In this document: piece after piece, positions 1 through 10,045 of the stretch
How the letters are laid out: the number at the start of each line of letters is the position of its first letter
Numbering within the stretch: the stretch's first letter is position 1
Assembly: GCA_943325515.2 (NCBI GenBank)
Contig: CALPPS020000036.1
Location: 1-23,449 of the forward strand
Source: Flavobacterium psychrophilum
GTDB taxonomy: Bacteria; Bacteroidota; Bacteroidia; Flavobacteriales; Flavobacteriaceae
Direction: 5' to 3'
Length of the DNA: 23,449 bases
Position numbers and translations under genes: made by a program
Notes under the pieces: generated by a model
Database searches by the model: none
What the model was told of the DNA's origin: nothing
The model's input: only the letters and a program-made list of their open reading frames with translations

Positions 1-8
1 TCTAAATT

Positions 9-1001
9 ATGGCAATATTTAATTTTCAGAAGCCCGATAAAGTTATCATGATCGATTCAACCGATTTTGAAGGTAAGTTTGAATTCAGACCTTTAGAACC
101 AGGATATGGATTGACAGTTGGTAATGCACTTAGAAGAGTTTTACTTTCTGCGTTAGAAGGTTATGCGATAACATCGGTACGTATCGAAGGTGTAGAGCAT
201 GAGTTTTCTACCATTTCAGGAGTTGTAGAAGATGTTACAGAAATTATTTTAAATCTTAAACAAGTACGTTTCAAACGTCAAATTGAAGATATAGATAATG
301 AAACAGTTTCTATCTCAATCTCAGGAAAAGATCAGATTACAGCAGGTGATTTTCAAAAATTCATCTCCGGTTTCCAGGTGTTAAACCCGGAATTGGTAAT
401 TTGTAATCTTGATAGTAAAGTTAATCTTAATATGGAATTAACAATCGAGAAAGGTCGTGGTTATGTTCCTGCAGAAGAGAACAAAAAACAAAACGCTGCA
501 ATTGGTACTATTTTTACTGACTCAATTTTTACTCCAGTAAAAAATGTAAAATATGCTATTGAAAACTTCCGTGTGGAGCAAAAAACAGATTATGAAAAAT
601 TAGTTTTTGAAATTAAAACTGATGGTTCTATTAATCCGAAAGATGCTTTAACCGAAGCTGCAAAAGTTTTAATTCATCACTTTATGCTATTCTCTGATGA
701 GAGAATAACACTTGAAGCTGATGAAATTGCTCAAACTGATTCTTATGATGAAGAATCATTACACATGAGACAATTGCTTAAAACAAAACTTGTTGATATG
801 GATTTATCTGTTAGAGCATTGAATTGTTTAAAAGCTGCAGAAGTTGATACACTTGGAGATCTTGTATCTTTCAATAAAAATGACTTAATGAAGTTCCGTA
901 ACTTCGGTAAAAAATCACTAACAGAGTTAGATGAATTAGTTGCCAATAAGAATTTAACTTTCGGAATGGACTTAGGTAAATATAAATTAGATAAAGAATA
1001 A
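9..1001 (+). CDS. rpoA: DNA-directed RNA polymerase subunit alpha
   Basis: Alpha subunit of RNA polymerase, 330 aa, the normal family length. The N-terminal assembly domain (about residues 1-230) has the diagnostic stretch [20 protein letters not shown] and the following [14 protein letters not shown]. The two alpha subunits dimerise here and recruit beta and beta'. A linker leads to the C-terminal domain (about 250-320) with its helix-hairpin-helix region ([20 protein letters not shown], then [15 protein letters not shown]), which contacts upstream promoter DNA and activators. The ATG at 9 is only 8 bases from the window edge, so the preceding gene (rpsD in most bacteria, by family knowledge) lies outside. 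rplQ follows after 33 bases, so the two are surely co-transcribed. No Shine-Dalgarno motif is visible. Identification is secure. Confidence 0.98.
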   Translation: MAIFNFQKPDKVIMIDSTDFEGKFEFRPLEPGYGLTVGNALRRVLLSALEGYAITSVRIEGVEHEFSTISGVVEDVTEIILNLKQVRFKRQIEDIDNETVSISISGKDQITAGDFQKFISGFQVLNPELVICNLDSKVNLNMELTIEKGRGYVPAEENKKQNAAIGTIFTDSIFTPVKNVKYAIENFRVEQKTDYEKLVFEIKTDGSINPKDALTEAAKVLIHHFMLFSDERITLEADEIAQTDSYDEESLHMRQLLKTKLVDMDLSVRALNCLKAAEVDTLGDLVSFNKNDLMKFRNFGKKSLTELDELVANKNLTFGMDLGKYKLDKE

Positions 1002-1034
1002 TCTAAACCTTAAAGGTTTAAATTTACAATAGCA

Positions 1035-1736
1035 ATGAGACACGGAAAAAAAGTAAATCATTTAAGCAGACAGACTGGTCATAGAAAATCTATGTTGGCT
1101 AATATGGCTTGTTCTCTTATCGAGCACAAACGTATTATCACTACTGTTGCTAAAGCTAAAGCGCTTAAACAATTCGTTGAGCCATTAGTAACAAAATCAA
1201 AAGAAGACACAACTCACAATCGTCGTGTAGTGTTTGCTTACTTAAGAAATAAATATGGAGTAACGGAACTTTTTAGAGAAGTTGCTGCAAAAGTAGGTGA
1301 TCGTCCTGGTGGATATACTCGTATCATTAAAATGGGTAACCGTTTAGGTGATAACGCTGATATGGCCATGATTGAATTAGTTGACTTTAACGAACTATAT
1401 AACGGAGGTAAAAAAGAAGAGAAAAAAGGTAGAACACGTCGTGCAAAAAAATCGACTGAAACTACCACAGCTCCAAAAGCTTCAGAACAAGTTGTTGAAG
1501 AAGTAGCACCAATTGTTGAAGAAGCTGCTCCAGTAGTAGAAGAAGTAGTGGAAACTCCAGTTGCTGAAGTGGAAACACCTGAAGTAGTTGATGAAGCTCC
1601 TGCAGCAGTAGCTGTTGAAGAAACTCCAGAAGCTGTTGAAGAAGCGCCTGCAGTAGCAGAAGTTGAAGAAACTCCATCTGATGAAACTCCAGAAGCTAAT
1701 TCAACTGACGAAGAATCAAAAGAAGAAGAGGCATAA
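1035..1736 (+). CDS. rplQ: 50S ribosomal protein L17 with long acidic C-terminal tail
   Basis: Large-subunit ribosomal protein L17. The conserved basic core is residues 1 to about 122, beginning [20 protein letters not shown] and containing [22 protein letters not shown]. coli L17 is about 127 aa; this protein is 233 aa. The extra part is a Lys/Arg-rich linker (about 123-140) and then a low-complexity tail (about 141-233) made of Glu, Val, Ala, Pro and Thr, with repeated units such as VEEAPAV and EETPEA, ending SKEEEA. The tail is strongly acidic and probably disordered, the opposite of the core. Extended L17 proteins occur in Bacteroidota, so I take it as real coding sequence: the frame is open throughout and ends just before a strong terminator. 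The role of the tail is unknown. Confidence 0.97.
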   Translation: MRHGKKVNHLSRQTGHRKSMLANMACSLIEHKRIITTVAKAKALKQFVEPLVTKSKEDTTHNRRVVFAYLRNKYGVTELFREVAAKVGDRPGGYTRIIKMGNRLGDNADMAMIELVDFNELYNGGKKEEKKGRTRRAKKSTETTTAPKASEQVVEEVAPIVEEAAPVVEEVVETPVAEVETPEVVDEAPAAVAVEETPEAVEEAPAVAEVEETPSDETPEANSTDEESKEEEA

Positions 1737-1757
1737 ATGTTTGCAATTCTAATATAT

Positions 1758-1792
1758 AAAAAAGGACAAGCTTTTAAGTTTGTCCTTTTTTT
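1758..1792. terminator. Bidirectional rho-independent terminator after rplQ
   Basis: An inverted repeat with arms GGACAAGCTT and AAGTTTGTCC (one mismatch) around a two-base loop is flanked by an A-run on the left and a T-run on the right. Either strand therefore reads as stem plus U-tract. It lies between the convergent ends of rplQ (+) and the LRR gene (-) and can serve both. Confidence 0.9.
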
Positions 1793-1813
1793 ATAATGAA
1801 ATTTACGGCATAG

Positions 1814-3202
1814 CTATTCTTTAAGAAACTTTCCTCTTATATTTCCTTCATTAGTTGATAGTAATACTAAATAATTGCCTGGTTTTAAGTTTGAAACATC
1901 AATAGTTTTTGCAGTGGATTTTAATATGAGTTGCCCTAAATTATTGTATATTTCTATTTTAATTATTGTATAATTCGCATCAATTGTTAGAATATTTTTT
2001 ACCGGATTGGGATACATTTTTATTTTATTGGCTATTATAGTTTCCTCTTTAGTTGATAAATCGCATTCAGTATCTACTAAACATCCTACGCCAAAATGGC
2101 TTTGAATCGTCCAGATTTGGAAATCATCTGCACAAACATAAGTAATACCGTTGGTGCCATTAGAATTCACACTTTCATTAGCTCCATTTTTTATGTACAA
2201 AGAGGATAGTTGAAGATTTTGTTGACAACCAAGAAATTCCAAATGACTAGTATTACTAAGGTTTAATGTAGTAAACGAGTTATTTCTACATTCAAGCCTT
2301 TGTAAATTATTAGAACCTATCAATGTTATTGCATTGAGTTGATTGTAGGTGCAGTCTAAATAAATTAATTGGCTTAATCCATTTGCGTTTAATGTTGATA
2401 AATGGTTATTGTTGCAATACAACTCTAGCAGCTTGCTTAAACCTGTAAGATTTAATGAAGTGATTTGATTAAGACTACATCGCAAATACTGAAGGTTATT
2501 TAATCCACCTGCATCTAGAGTGGTAATTTGGTTATATTCACAATTTAAAATTTCTAAGTTTTCTAATCCGCTGAAGTTTATTGTAGACAATTGATTGATT
2601 CTACAAGATAACGTTCGTAGGTTACTCAGACCTTGTATATTTAAATCAGTCAGATAATTACCAGAACAATCTAAATTTAGCAAATTGACCAAGCCCGTAA
2701 CCGTTAGATTGGGAAGATCGTTATAGCCGCAAACTAAACTATTTAGATGACTTAATCCATTTACATCTAGTGAAGTAAACTGGTTCATTTCGCAATTCAA
2801 ATTTTCTAAAAGGGTTAAATTTTCTAAATCTATTGTATTGATATAATTGCTACTACAATTTAACTCTTTCAAACCAGTCAAGTTGATTAAGTCTAATGTG
2901 AAAATTTCGTTGTTGCTACAGTTTAGGAATTCCAAATTAGTAAAATTTTCTATGCCTGATACTGAATAAATAAGAGCAAATGAAATGTTGAGTGCTTTTA
3001 CATTTATTGCCTCACTTAGCTGTATTTCATTATCACCATTAATATCAATTGCAAAATAATTGCCGTTCAAATCTTTTGCTACGTCATTACTCTGTGATGA
3101 TGATAATAATTTGGTTTTAAAATTTGTATCAGCAACATTAATAATTTGTGCATTCAAATTCAACACAAAGGAAAGGCATAGGAATAGGTAGTTTATTTTC
3201 AT
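1814..3202 (-). CDS. Secreted leucine-rich-repeat protein with T9SS sorting domain
   Basis: A 462-aa extracellular protein. I chose the ATG at 3202 because it gives a clean signal peptide (MKINYLFLCLSFVLNLNAQ); an in-frame ATG at 3277 would put 25 unlikely residues in front. After the signal peptide is a short segment with a calcium-loop-like DINGDNEIQLSEA. Then come about twelve tandem LRR units of 21 residues with consensus LxxLxCxxNxLxxLxxxGL, each with a Cys at the same position. The last 70 or so residues (KMYPNPVKNILTIDAN ... LKPGNYLVLL ... GKFLKE) match the type A T9SS C-terminal sorting domain, which directs export across the outer membrane and is then cleaved or anchored. LRRs suggest protein or glycan binding, with the ligand unknown. 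It runs opposite to rplQ and carA, on either side of it, as if inserted into a housekeeping cluster. Confidence 0.85.
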   Translation of the reverse strand: MKINYLFLCLSFVLNLNAQIINVADTNFKTKLLSSSQSNDVAKDLNGNYFAIDINGDNEIQLSEAINVKALNISFALIYSVSGIENFTNLEFLNCSNNEIFTLDLINLTGLKELNCSSNYINTIDLENLTLLENLNCEMNQFTSLDVNGLSHLNSLVCGYNDLPNLTVTGLVNLLNLDCSGNYLTDLNIQGLSNLRTLSCRINQLSTINFSGLENLEILNCEYNQITTLDAGGLNNLQYLRCSLNQITSLNLTGLSKLLELYCNNNHLSTLNANGLSQLIYLDCTYNQLNAITLIGSNNLQRLECRNNSFTTLNLSNTSHLEFLGCQQNLQLSSLYIKNGANESVNSNGTNGITYVCADDFQIWTIQSHFGVGCLVDTECDLSTKEETIIANKIKMYPNPVKNILTIDANYTIIKIEIYNNLGQLILKSTAKTIDVSNLKPGNYLVLLSTNEGNIRGKFLKE

Positions 3203-3295
3203 TATGTTAAAGTACAAATAAGTTTTAATTAAACAATATTTGAAAAGATTACTTATAACTTTAAAAACAAATTTCAATTTTAAATTGTAAAAGTT

Positions 3296-3303
3296 TAAAT
3301 TTG
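3296..3303 (+). promoter_or_regulatory. Possible carA promoter -7 box
   Basis: TAAATTTG fits the Bacteroidota -7 consensus TAnnTTTG and lies 74 bases before the carA ATG, in the divergent region between the LRR gene and carA (3203-3377). I see no clear TTG -33 element at a suitable distance, so support is modest. Confidence 0.3.
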
Positions 3304-3377
3304 CAAAACAACTAATTACAACTTTGACACGAGCGAAGCGACTGCATGAGACCTATGAAAAATAATATCTACAACGA

Positions 3378-4502
3378 ATGAAATACAAAACACGTCCACA
3401 AGCCATCTTATTATTAGCCGATGGAACGATTTTTTACGGAAAATCTATAGGCATTTCAGGCAAAACATTTGGTGAAGTTTGCTTTAATACAGGAATGACA
3501 GGTTATCAGGAAATATTTACCGATCCATCTTATTTTGGTCAAATTATGGTGACAACCAATCCACATATTGGGAACTACGGTATTAATGCTAACGAAGTAG
3601 AGTCTAGCAAAATTATGATAGCAGGTTTGGTTTGTAAAAATTTTAGTTTTAATCATTCAAGACCAGATTCAGAAAGTAACTTATTAGAATATTTTGAAAA
3701 GCAAAATTTGATTTGTATTTCAGATGTTGATACACGAGCTTTAGTAAGTTATATAAGAGATAACGGTGCGCAAAATGCTGTAATATGCACTGATGGCACT
3801 TCAATAGAAGAATTAAAACAAGAACTTGCTACTGTTCCAGATATGAAAGGATTAGAACTAGCTTCAAAAGTTTCCACAATTGAACCTTATTTCTTTGGCA
3901 ATGAAAATGCAATCTATAAAATAGCAGCATTAGATTTAGGTATTAAAACAAATATTTTAAGGAATCTTGCTAAAAGAGATTGTTATATAAAAGTGTTTCC
4001 ATATCACACTCCTTTTCAACAATTAAAAGATTTTAATCCTGATGGTTACTTTTTGTCAAATGGTCCAGGCGATCCTGAACCTTTGGAAGAAGTTATTGAA
4101 GTTGCAAAAGAAATTATTACTTCAAACAAACCTGTTTTTGGAATATGTTTAGGTCATCAAATCATTGGTTTAGCCAACGGTGTTTCTACTTATAAAATGT
4201 TTAATGGACATAGAGGGATAAATCATCCAGTTATGAACATATTGACAGGAAAAGGAGAAATCACCTCTCAAAACCATGGCTTTGCTGTGAATAGAGAAGA
4301 ACTTGAAAAAAATCCTGATTTAGAAATTACTCATTATCATATTAATGACAATACAGTTGCCGGAATGCGAATGAAATCGAAGCTTTGTTTCTCAGTACAA
4401 TATCATCCTGAAGCTAGTCCAGGTCCACATGACTCAGAATATCTTTTTAATGATTTTATAACTAACATTAAAAATAGTAAACAACTAGAAGAAGCTCAAT
4501 AA
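3378..4502 (+). CDS. carA: Carbamoyl-phosphate synthase small (glutaminase) subunit
   Basis: Glutamine-hydrolysing subunit, 374 aa, which feeds ammonia to CarB to make carbamoyl phosphate for pyrimidine and arginine synthesis. The N-terminal CPSase small-chain domain (about 1-150) contains TFGEVCFNTGMTGYQEIFTD and NYGIN. The C-terminal class-I glutamine amidotransferase domain carries the nucleophile Cys257 in FGICLGHQIIGLA and the His343/Glu345 pair in QYHPEASPGP, so the triad is intact. SNGPGDPEP is also typical. carB is not in the window, so the subunit genes are separated here. eno follows after 137 bases on the same strand, with a promoter candidate of its own in between. Confidence 0.97.
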   Translation: MKYKTRPQAILLLADGTIFYGKSIGISGKTFGEVCFNTGMTGYQEIFTDPSYFGQIMVTTNPHIGNYGINANEVESSKIMIAGLVCKNFSFNHSRPDSESNLLEYFEKQNLICISDVDTRALVSYIRDNGAQNAVICTDGTSIEELKQELATVPDMKGLELASKVSTIEPYFFGNENAIYKIAALDLGIKTNILRNLAKRDCYIKVFPYHTPFQQLKDFNPDGYFLSNGPGDPEPLEEVIEVAKEIITSNKPVFGICLGHQIIGLANGVSTYKMFNGHRGINHPVMNILTGKGEITSQNHGFAVNREELEKNPDLEITHYHINDNTVAGMRMKSKLCFSVQYHPEASPGPHDSEYLFNDFITNIKNSKQLEEAQ

Positions 4503-4568
4503 TTACTAACTAATTTCTTTGGTATATACTAAAACGTTTGCGTTAATAACATTCAATGGAATTTCCAA

Positions 4569-4596
4569 TTTGATAAAAAAAGATAAAATATATTTG
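4569..4596 (+). promoter_or_regulatory. Probable eno promoter
   Basis: TTTG at 4569-4572 and TATATTTG at 4589-4596, separated by 16 bases, resemble the Bacteroidota -33 (TTG) and -7 (TAnnTTTG) elements. The spacing is slightly short. This would give an mRNA leader of about 35-40 bases before the eno ATG at 4640. Confidence 0.5.
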
Positions 4597-4636
4597 TAAT
4601 CATTATAAAATTTAATCACTTAGCTAAATATCATAA

Positions 4637-5932
<1,296 letters not shown>

Positions 5933-5949
5933 TTTTTTGATATCATTTT

Positions 5950-5978
5950 AAAAAGCATCTCAAACTGAGATGCTTTTT
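5950..5978 (+). terminator. Rho-independent terminator after eno
   Basis: A perfect 13-bp stem, AAAAAGCATCTCA and TGAGATGCTTTTT, closes on a three-base loop (AAC) and ends in a T-run, 18 bases after the eno stop codon. The flanking A-run and T-run would let it work in both directions. Confidence 0.93.
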
Positions 5979-6027
5979 AAGTTTATAATATTCCAAAATT
6001 GAGTTTTTATTTTTCAAATAGTAATAC

Positions 6028-6035
6028 TACTTTTG
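6028..6035 (+). promoter_or_regulatory. Candidate guaA -7 box right at the start codon
   Basis: TACTTTTG fits TAnnTTTG exactly and ends only three bases before the guaA ATG (6039). The nearest TTG upstream (5999-6001) is 26 bases away, longer than usual. If used, the mRNA would begin at or within a few bases of the ATG and be effectively leaderless. Confidence 0.4.
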
Positions 6036-6038
6036 CAC

Positions 6039-7568
6039 ATGCAACATAACGTACTTATTTTAGATTTCGGTTCGCAATACACACAACTAATTGCTCGCCG
6101 CGTTCGCGAATTAAACATATTCTGCGAAATTTTTCCTTACAATAATTACCCATCCGATTTATCTTCCTATAAAGCCATTATTCTTGGAGGAAGTCCCTAT
6201 TCGGTTCGTTCTGATGATGCTTTAAAAATTGATTTATCTCACATTCGCGGCAAATATCCTTTGCTTGCTGTATGTTATGGCGCGCAGTATTTAGCTCATT
6301 TTTCAGGTGGCGAAGTAGCGGCTTCTACTATTAGAGAATATGGAAGAGCTAATTTGTCCTACATTAAGGAAGATGAAGTTTTCTTTGAAAATGTCAATAT
6401 CAATTCTCAAGTGTGGATGAGTCATAGTGATACAATTAAACATTTACCAGCGAATGGCGTGAAATTGGCAAGTACTCACGATGTAGAAAATGCGGCTTAC
6501 AAAATTGAAGGCGAAACAACTTATGCCATTCAGTTTCATCCAGAAGTTTATCACTCGACTGATGGAAAACAACTACTAGAGAATTTTTTAGTCAAAATTG
6601 CAGAAGTGCCTCAGAATTTTACACCAAATGCTTTTGTGGAAGATTGTGTAAAAGAATTACAGGAAAAAGTAAAAAATGAAAGGGTTGTTCTTGGTCTTTC
6701 GGGAGGCGTTGATTCTACAGTAGCAGCAGTTTTATTACACAAAGCTATTGGCAAAAATTTGTATTGCATTTTCGTGAATAATGGTTTACTTCGCAAGAAT
6801 GAATTTGAAAGCGTATTACACCAATACAAAGACATGGGATTGAATGTGAAAGGCGTAGATGCCTCGCAGCGTTTTCTTTCTGCTTTGGATGGTGTTGAAG
6901 ATCCTGAAACTAAAAGAAAAGCTATTGGAAAGTCATTCATTGAAGTTTTTGATGAAGAAGCGCATCGTATAGAAGATGTTAAATGGTTAGCTCAAGGCAC
7001 TATTTATCCAGATGTTATTGAGTCGGTTTCAGTAAAAGGACCTTCGGCAACCATCAAATCGCATCATAACGTGGGTGGTTTGCCTGATTTTATGAAACTA
7101 CAAATTGTTGAACCTTTACGAATGTTATTCAAAGATGAAGTTCGCAGAGTGGGAAAAACATTGGGTATCGATAACGAACTTTTAGGAAGACATCCTTTTC
7201 CTGGACCAGGATTGTCAATCAGAATATTAGGTGCTATAACTCCAGAAAAAGTCAGAATTCTTCAAGAAGTAGATTCGATTTTTATTGAAGGTTTAAAATC
7301 ACATGGATTATACGATAAAGTATGGCAAGCAGGAGCCATTTTGTTACCCGTAAATTCCGTTGGCGTGATGGGTGATGAACGAACTTATGAAAAGGTTGTT
7401 GCTCTTCGTGCCGTAGAATCAACAGATGGAATGACAGCTGATTGGGTTCATTTGCCCTATGATTTCTTGATGAAAATTTCAAACGAAATTATAAATAAAG
7501 TAAAAGGTGTTAATAGAGTAGTATATGATATTAGTTCAAAACCACCAGCCACTATAGAATGGGAATAG
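6039..7568 (+). CDS. guaA: GMP synthase (glutamine-hydrolysing)
   Basis: Converts XMP, ATP and glutamine to GMP in purine synthesis; cytoplasmic, 509 aa. The start is the ATG at 6039 ([20 protein letters not shown]); a TTG two codons upstream also fits the frame but is less likely. The class-I amidotransferase domain (about 1-190) has Cys79 in [12 protein letters not shown] and the His-Glu pair in QFHPEVYHS. The ATP-pyrophosphatase domain has the PP-loop [19 protein letters not shown]. The C-terminal dimerisation domain has [16 protein letters not shown] and ends [14 protein letters not shown], the typical terminus. All three parts are intact. A short AT-rich inverted repeat follows the stop codon. 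Confidence 0.98.
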   Translation: MQHNVLILDFGSQYTQLIARRVRELNIFCEIFPYNNYPSDLSSYKAIILGGSPYSVRSDDALKIDLSHIRGKYPLLAVCYGAQYLAHFSGGEVAASTIREYGRANLSYIKEDEVFFENVNINSQVWMSHSDTIKHLPANGVKLASTHDVENAAYKIEGETTYAIQFHPEVYHSTDGKQLLENFLVKIAEVPQNFTPNAFVEDCVKELQEKVKNERVVLGLSGGVDSTVAAVLLHKAIGKNLYCIFVNNGLLRKNEFESVLHQYKDMGLNVKGVDASQRFLSALDGVEDPETKRKAIGKSFIEVFDEEAHRIEDVKWLAQGTIYPDVIESVSVKGPSATIKSHHNVGGLPDFMKLQIVEPLRMLFKDEVRRVGKTLGIDNELLGRHPFPGPGLSIRILGAITPEKVRILQEVDSIFIEGLKSHGLYDKVWQAGAILLPVNSVGVMGDERTYEKVVALRAVESTDGMTADWVHLPYDFLMKISNEIINKVKGVNRVVYDISSKPPATIEWE

Positions 7569-7575
7569 TTTTTTA

Positions 7576-7593
7576 TGATTAAATAGTTAATCA
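7576..7593. repeat. Small AT-rich hairpin after guaA
   Basis: TGATTAA and TTAATCA form a perfect 7-bp inverted repeat with a four-base loop, 8 bases after the guaA stop, with T-rich sequence before it and A-rich sequence after it. It could be a weak terminator, but the stem has only one G-C pair, so I do not call it one. Confidence 0.3.
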
Positions 7594-7662
7594 AAAATAT
7601 ATCATTTTAGATTGATATTAAAAAGTTTTGTTAACTTTATACGTTAAATTAATATTAAGTTC

Positions 7663-9639
7663 ATGAAAAAGCGCATTCTTTTTTCAATAGCACTAACCAT
7701 TTTTTCTTTTGTATTTTCTGTTTCAGCAATGCAAGATAAATATATAAAGCATACTGTAGTTAAAGGAGAAACTATAACTATTATAGCTCAAAAATATAGA
7801 GTTACGCCTTATGATATTTTCAAATTAAACCCCGACTCTCAGAATGGTATTCAGTTGAATAGTGTGTTGCTGATCCCGACAGCAGTCCCTACTAACTCTT
7901 CTAATTTAGTAAAAAAAGATGCACCTAAATCAAATCCTATAACTCATATAGTACTACAAAATGAAACATTATATAGCATTTCAAAACAATATAATCTAAC
8001 TATTGAAGCCCTAAAAGCTGCAAATGCAGATTTGTTGAATAATGGATTAAAGATTGGACAAAACATTACAATACCTTCGAGTAATGATATTCCAAAACAA
8101 ATTATCAAATCAGAGTCAAAAGTAAAAGGCTACTCGAAAAAAGTATCTTATCACGTTATTGAATCTAAAGAAACCAAATATAGTATATCTAAAAAATATG
8201 GAATGACTATTCAAGAATTGGAACGATTAAATCCACAAATAGTGAATGATTTTCCAATTGGATTAAAACTAGTAATATCTAGTAATACATCTTCTGTTGT
8301 AGCTAATAATAAAGAACCAGTTACTCCAAAAGTTGAAAAATATCCACTACAAAATAGTAGTCTTAAAAAACATCTTCAAGAATATGTTGTAAAACCAAAA
8401 GAAACGATTGCAAGTATTGCTAGTGATTTTCATATATCAGAAGTAGAATTAATTCAACTAAATCCTGAGTTAAAAAAAGGAGTGAAACTAGGTATGATTC
8501 TTAGAGTGCCCCAGCTAAAAAAGCCAATTGTTCCAAAAAAAGAACAAGGAAATTTATTCAAAACTATTAATACAAATGCGAGGAAACAACTCGCATTACT
8601 TTTTCCATTTAATATCAGTAAATTAGAAAGTGACACTATAAATTCAACACAAGCAAGATTAAAAAAAGATAAGTTTTTAAATCTAACTTTAGATTTTTAT
8701 TCAGGTGCTTTAATGGCAATAGATTCTGCAAAGGTTTTAGGGTTGAACGTAGATATAAAGATTTTAGATTCACAGGAAACTAAAAATTCTTCTAATGTTA
8801 CCGCTCTGGTGCAACAATATGATTTGTCGAAGATGGATGCCATTATAGGACCATTTTATCAATCAAATGTAGAAAAGTTAGCAGAACTAGTTGAGCCAAC
8901 AAAAATTCCTGTTATATCCCCATTATCAAAAGAAGTTGTTAAAAAATTTTCTAATTTATATCAATCTATGCCTTCTTTAGAATTATTGCGTAACTCTATT
9001 TTTGATTATATGAGAAGCAAAGGAGGAAACATAATTGCTGTGATAGATCCAAAAAAATCAAGTGTAAAACAATATATTCAAGAGATGCAAACGGATACAA
9101 AAATTGTTGGTTTGAGTACCAAAAACTCTTTTTTAGCTGATAGTTTGAAAGTTCATTTGCAAAAAGGGAAAATGAATTATGTGATCATTGCTTCAGAAAG
9201 TACAGGAATGATTTTAGCATCTACTACCGCTATGTTAAATCTTCAAAAAGATTTTCAATTACAAATGGTTATCATGGAACCAAATGAAACTTTAGATTTT
9301 GAAGAAATTTCACTAACAAGATTGACTAAGCTTAATTTGTTGTATCCATCACTTTCTAGACCAAACGAAACTGATGAAGCCAATCAATTTGATGCTAAGT
9401 ACAAGAAAATTAATAAAATTACACCAAACCAATATGCAATTCGTGGTTTTGATATAACTTTTGATACGCTACTTCGTTTGTCACAAGAAAAAACTTTTGA
9501 GGAAACAGTTAAAAAATCTTCCTCCGAACAAATAGAAAACAAATTTGATTATGTAGAAAATACAACCTATGGTTATTCCAATAAGGGGATTTACATATTG
9601 TATTACGATACTGATTTAACCATAAAAGAAGCATTATAA
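7663..9639 (+). CDS. Exported four-LysM protein fused to a type I periplasmic-binding fold
   Basis: A 658-aa envelope protein. Residues 1-22 form a signal peptide (MKKRILFSIALTIFSFVFSV then SA). Four LysM repeats follow at about 29-72, 94-138, 163-206 and 240-284, each with the HxVxxxETxxxIAxxYxxT...LNP pattern of peptidoglycan binding. From about 309 to the end is a domain that looks like the type I periplasmic-binding (Leu/Ile/Val receptor-like) fold, with ALLFPF, LDFYSGALMAIDSA, DAIIGPFYQSNVEKLAELVE and IPVISPLS. Similar LysM plus PBP1 proteins are common in Flavobacteriia; their ligand is not known to me. A wall-bound sensor or scaffold is plausible, by inference only. Its stop codon overlaps the osmC start (TAATG), so the two are translationally coupled. 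Confidence 0.8.
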   Translation: MKKRILFSIALTIFSFVFSVSAMQDKYIKHTVVKGETITIIAQKYRVTPYDIFKLNPDSQNGIQLNSVLLIPTAVPTNSSNLVKKDAPKSNPITHIVLQNETLYSISKQYNLTIEALKAANADLLNNGLKIGQNITIPSSNDIPKQIIKSESKVKGYSKKVSYHVIESKETKYSISKKYGMTIQELERLNPQIVNDFPIGLKLVISSNTSSVVANNKEPVTPKVEKYPLQNSSLKKHLQEYVVKPKETIASIASDFHISEVELIQLNPELKKGVKLGMILRVPQLKKPIVPKKEQGNLFKTINTNARKQLALLFPFNISKLESDTINSTQARLKKDKFLNLTLDFYSGALMAIDSAKVLGLNVDIKILDSQETKNSSNVTALVQQYDLSKMDAIIGPFYQSNVEKLAELVEPTKIPVISPLSKEVVKKFSNLYQSMPSLELLRNSIFDYMRSKGGNIIAVIDPKKSSVKQYIQEMQTDTKIVGLSTKNSFLADSLKVHLQKGKMNYVIIASESTGMILASTTAMLNLQKDFQLQMVIMEPNETLDFEEISLTRLTKLNLLYPSLSRPNETDEANQFDAKYKKINKITPNQYAIRGFDITFDTLLRLSQEKTFEETVKKSSSEQIENKFDYVENTTYGYSNKGIYILYYDTDLTIKEAL

Positions 9640-10043
9640 TGGCAACTTCAAAAGTTACTTATTTAGGAGAGTTAAGAACATCCTCAATTCATTTGCTGTC
9701 TGGAAGTGAAATCATCTCAGATGCACCGCTTGATAATAACGGAAAAGGAGAAGCTTTTTCTCCAACGGATACTGTCGCCAACGGTTTGGCAAGTTGTATG
9801 TTTACCGTTATGGGAATAAAAGCAACAGACTTAGGTGTTGATTTTTCTGGTTCAACGGCAGAAGTTACCAAGATAATGGCAGCAGAACCAAGACGTATTT
9901 CTGAAATTCATGTGACCTTTCAAATGAATTTAGATACTGATGAAAAAACTAAAACTATTTTGGAACGAACAGCCATGACTTGTCCTGTTCATTTTAGTTT
10001 GCATCCAGATATTAAAAAAGAAATTGTTTTTAATTGGAAATAG
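9639..10043 (+). CDS. OsmC/Ohr-family protein
   Basis: A 134-aa protein of the OsmC/Ohr peroxidase superfamily. The two expected redox cysteines are present: Cys53 in NGLASCMFTVMG and Cys115 in TAMTCPVHFSLHP. In characterised members these are the peroxidatic and resolving residues that reduce organic hydroperoxides. Arg13 in GELRTSSIH is a candidate for the conserved activating Arg. The length is typical. It could equally be a YhfA-like OsmC protein of unknown substrate, so no symbol is given. The ATG shares a base with the upstream LysM gene's stop codon, and the next gene begins within a few bases of its end. It is therefore the middle member of a tight three-gene unit. Confidence 0.88.
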   Translation: MATSKVTYLGELRTSSIHLLSGSEIISDAPLDNNGKGEAFSPTDTVANGLASCMFTVMGIKATDLGVDFSGSTAEVTKIMAAEPRRISEIHVTFQMNLDTDEKTKTILERTAMTCPVHFSLHPDIKKEIVFNWK

Positions 10044-10045
10044 TC

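Noticed and set aside
1462..1677. Leu/Gln-rich open frame antisense to the rplQ tail
   Set aside because: The sequence is the mirror of the GAAGAA-type codon repeats in the acidic tail. The low complexity explains the open frame.
2200..2960. Regular roughly 63-base periodicity resembling a CRISPR or tandem DNA repeat
   Set aside because: The periodicity is the 21-residue LRR unit in a single long frame. The DNA copies differ too much for a CRISPR array, and there are no spacer-repeat boundaries.
3203..3277. Upstream ATG at 3277 for the LRR protein
   Set aside because: It would place 25 residues in front of a clear signal peptide that begins at the ATG at 3202.
6611..6940. 109-codon minus-strand frame within guaA
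   Set aside because: Antisense shadow of the ATP-pyrophosphatase domain; no motif, no promoter.
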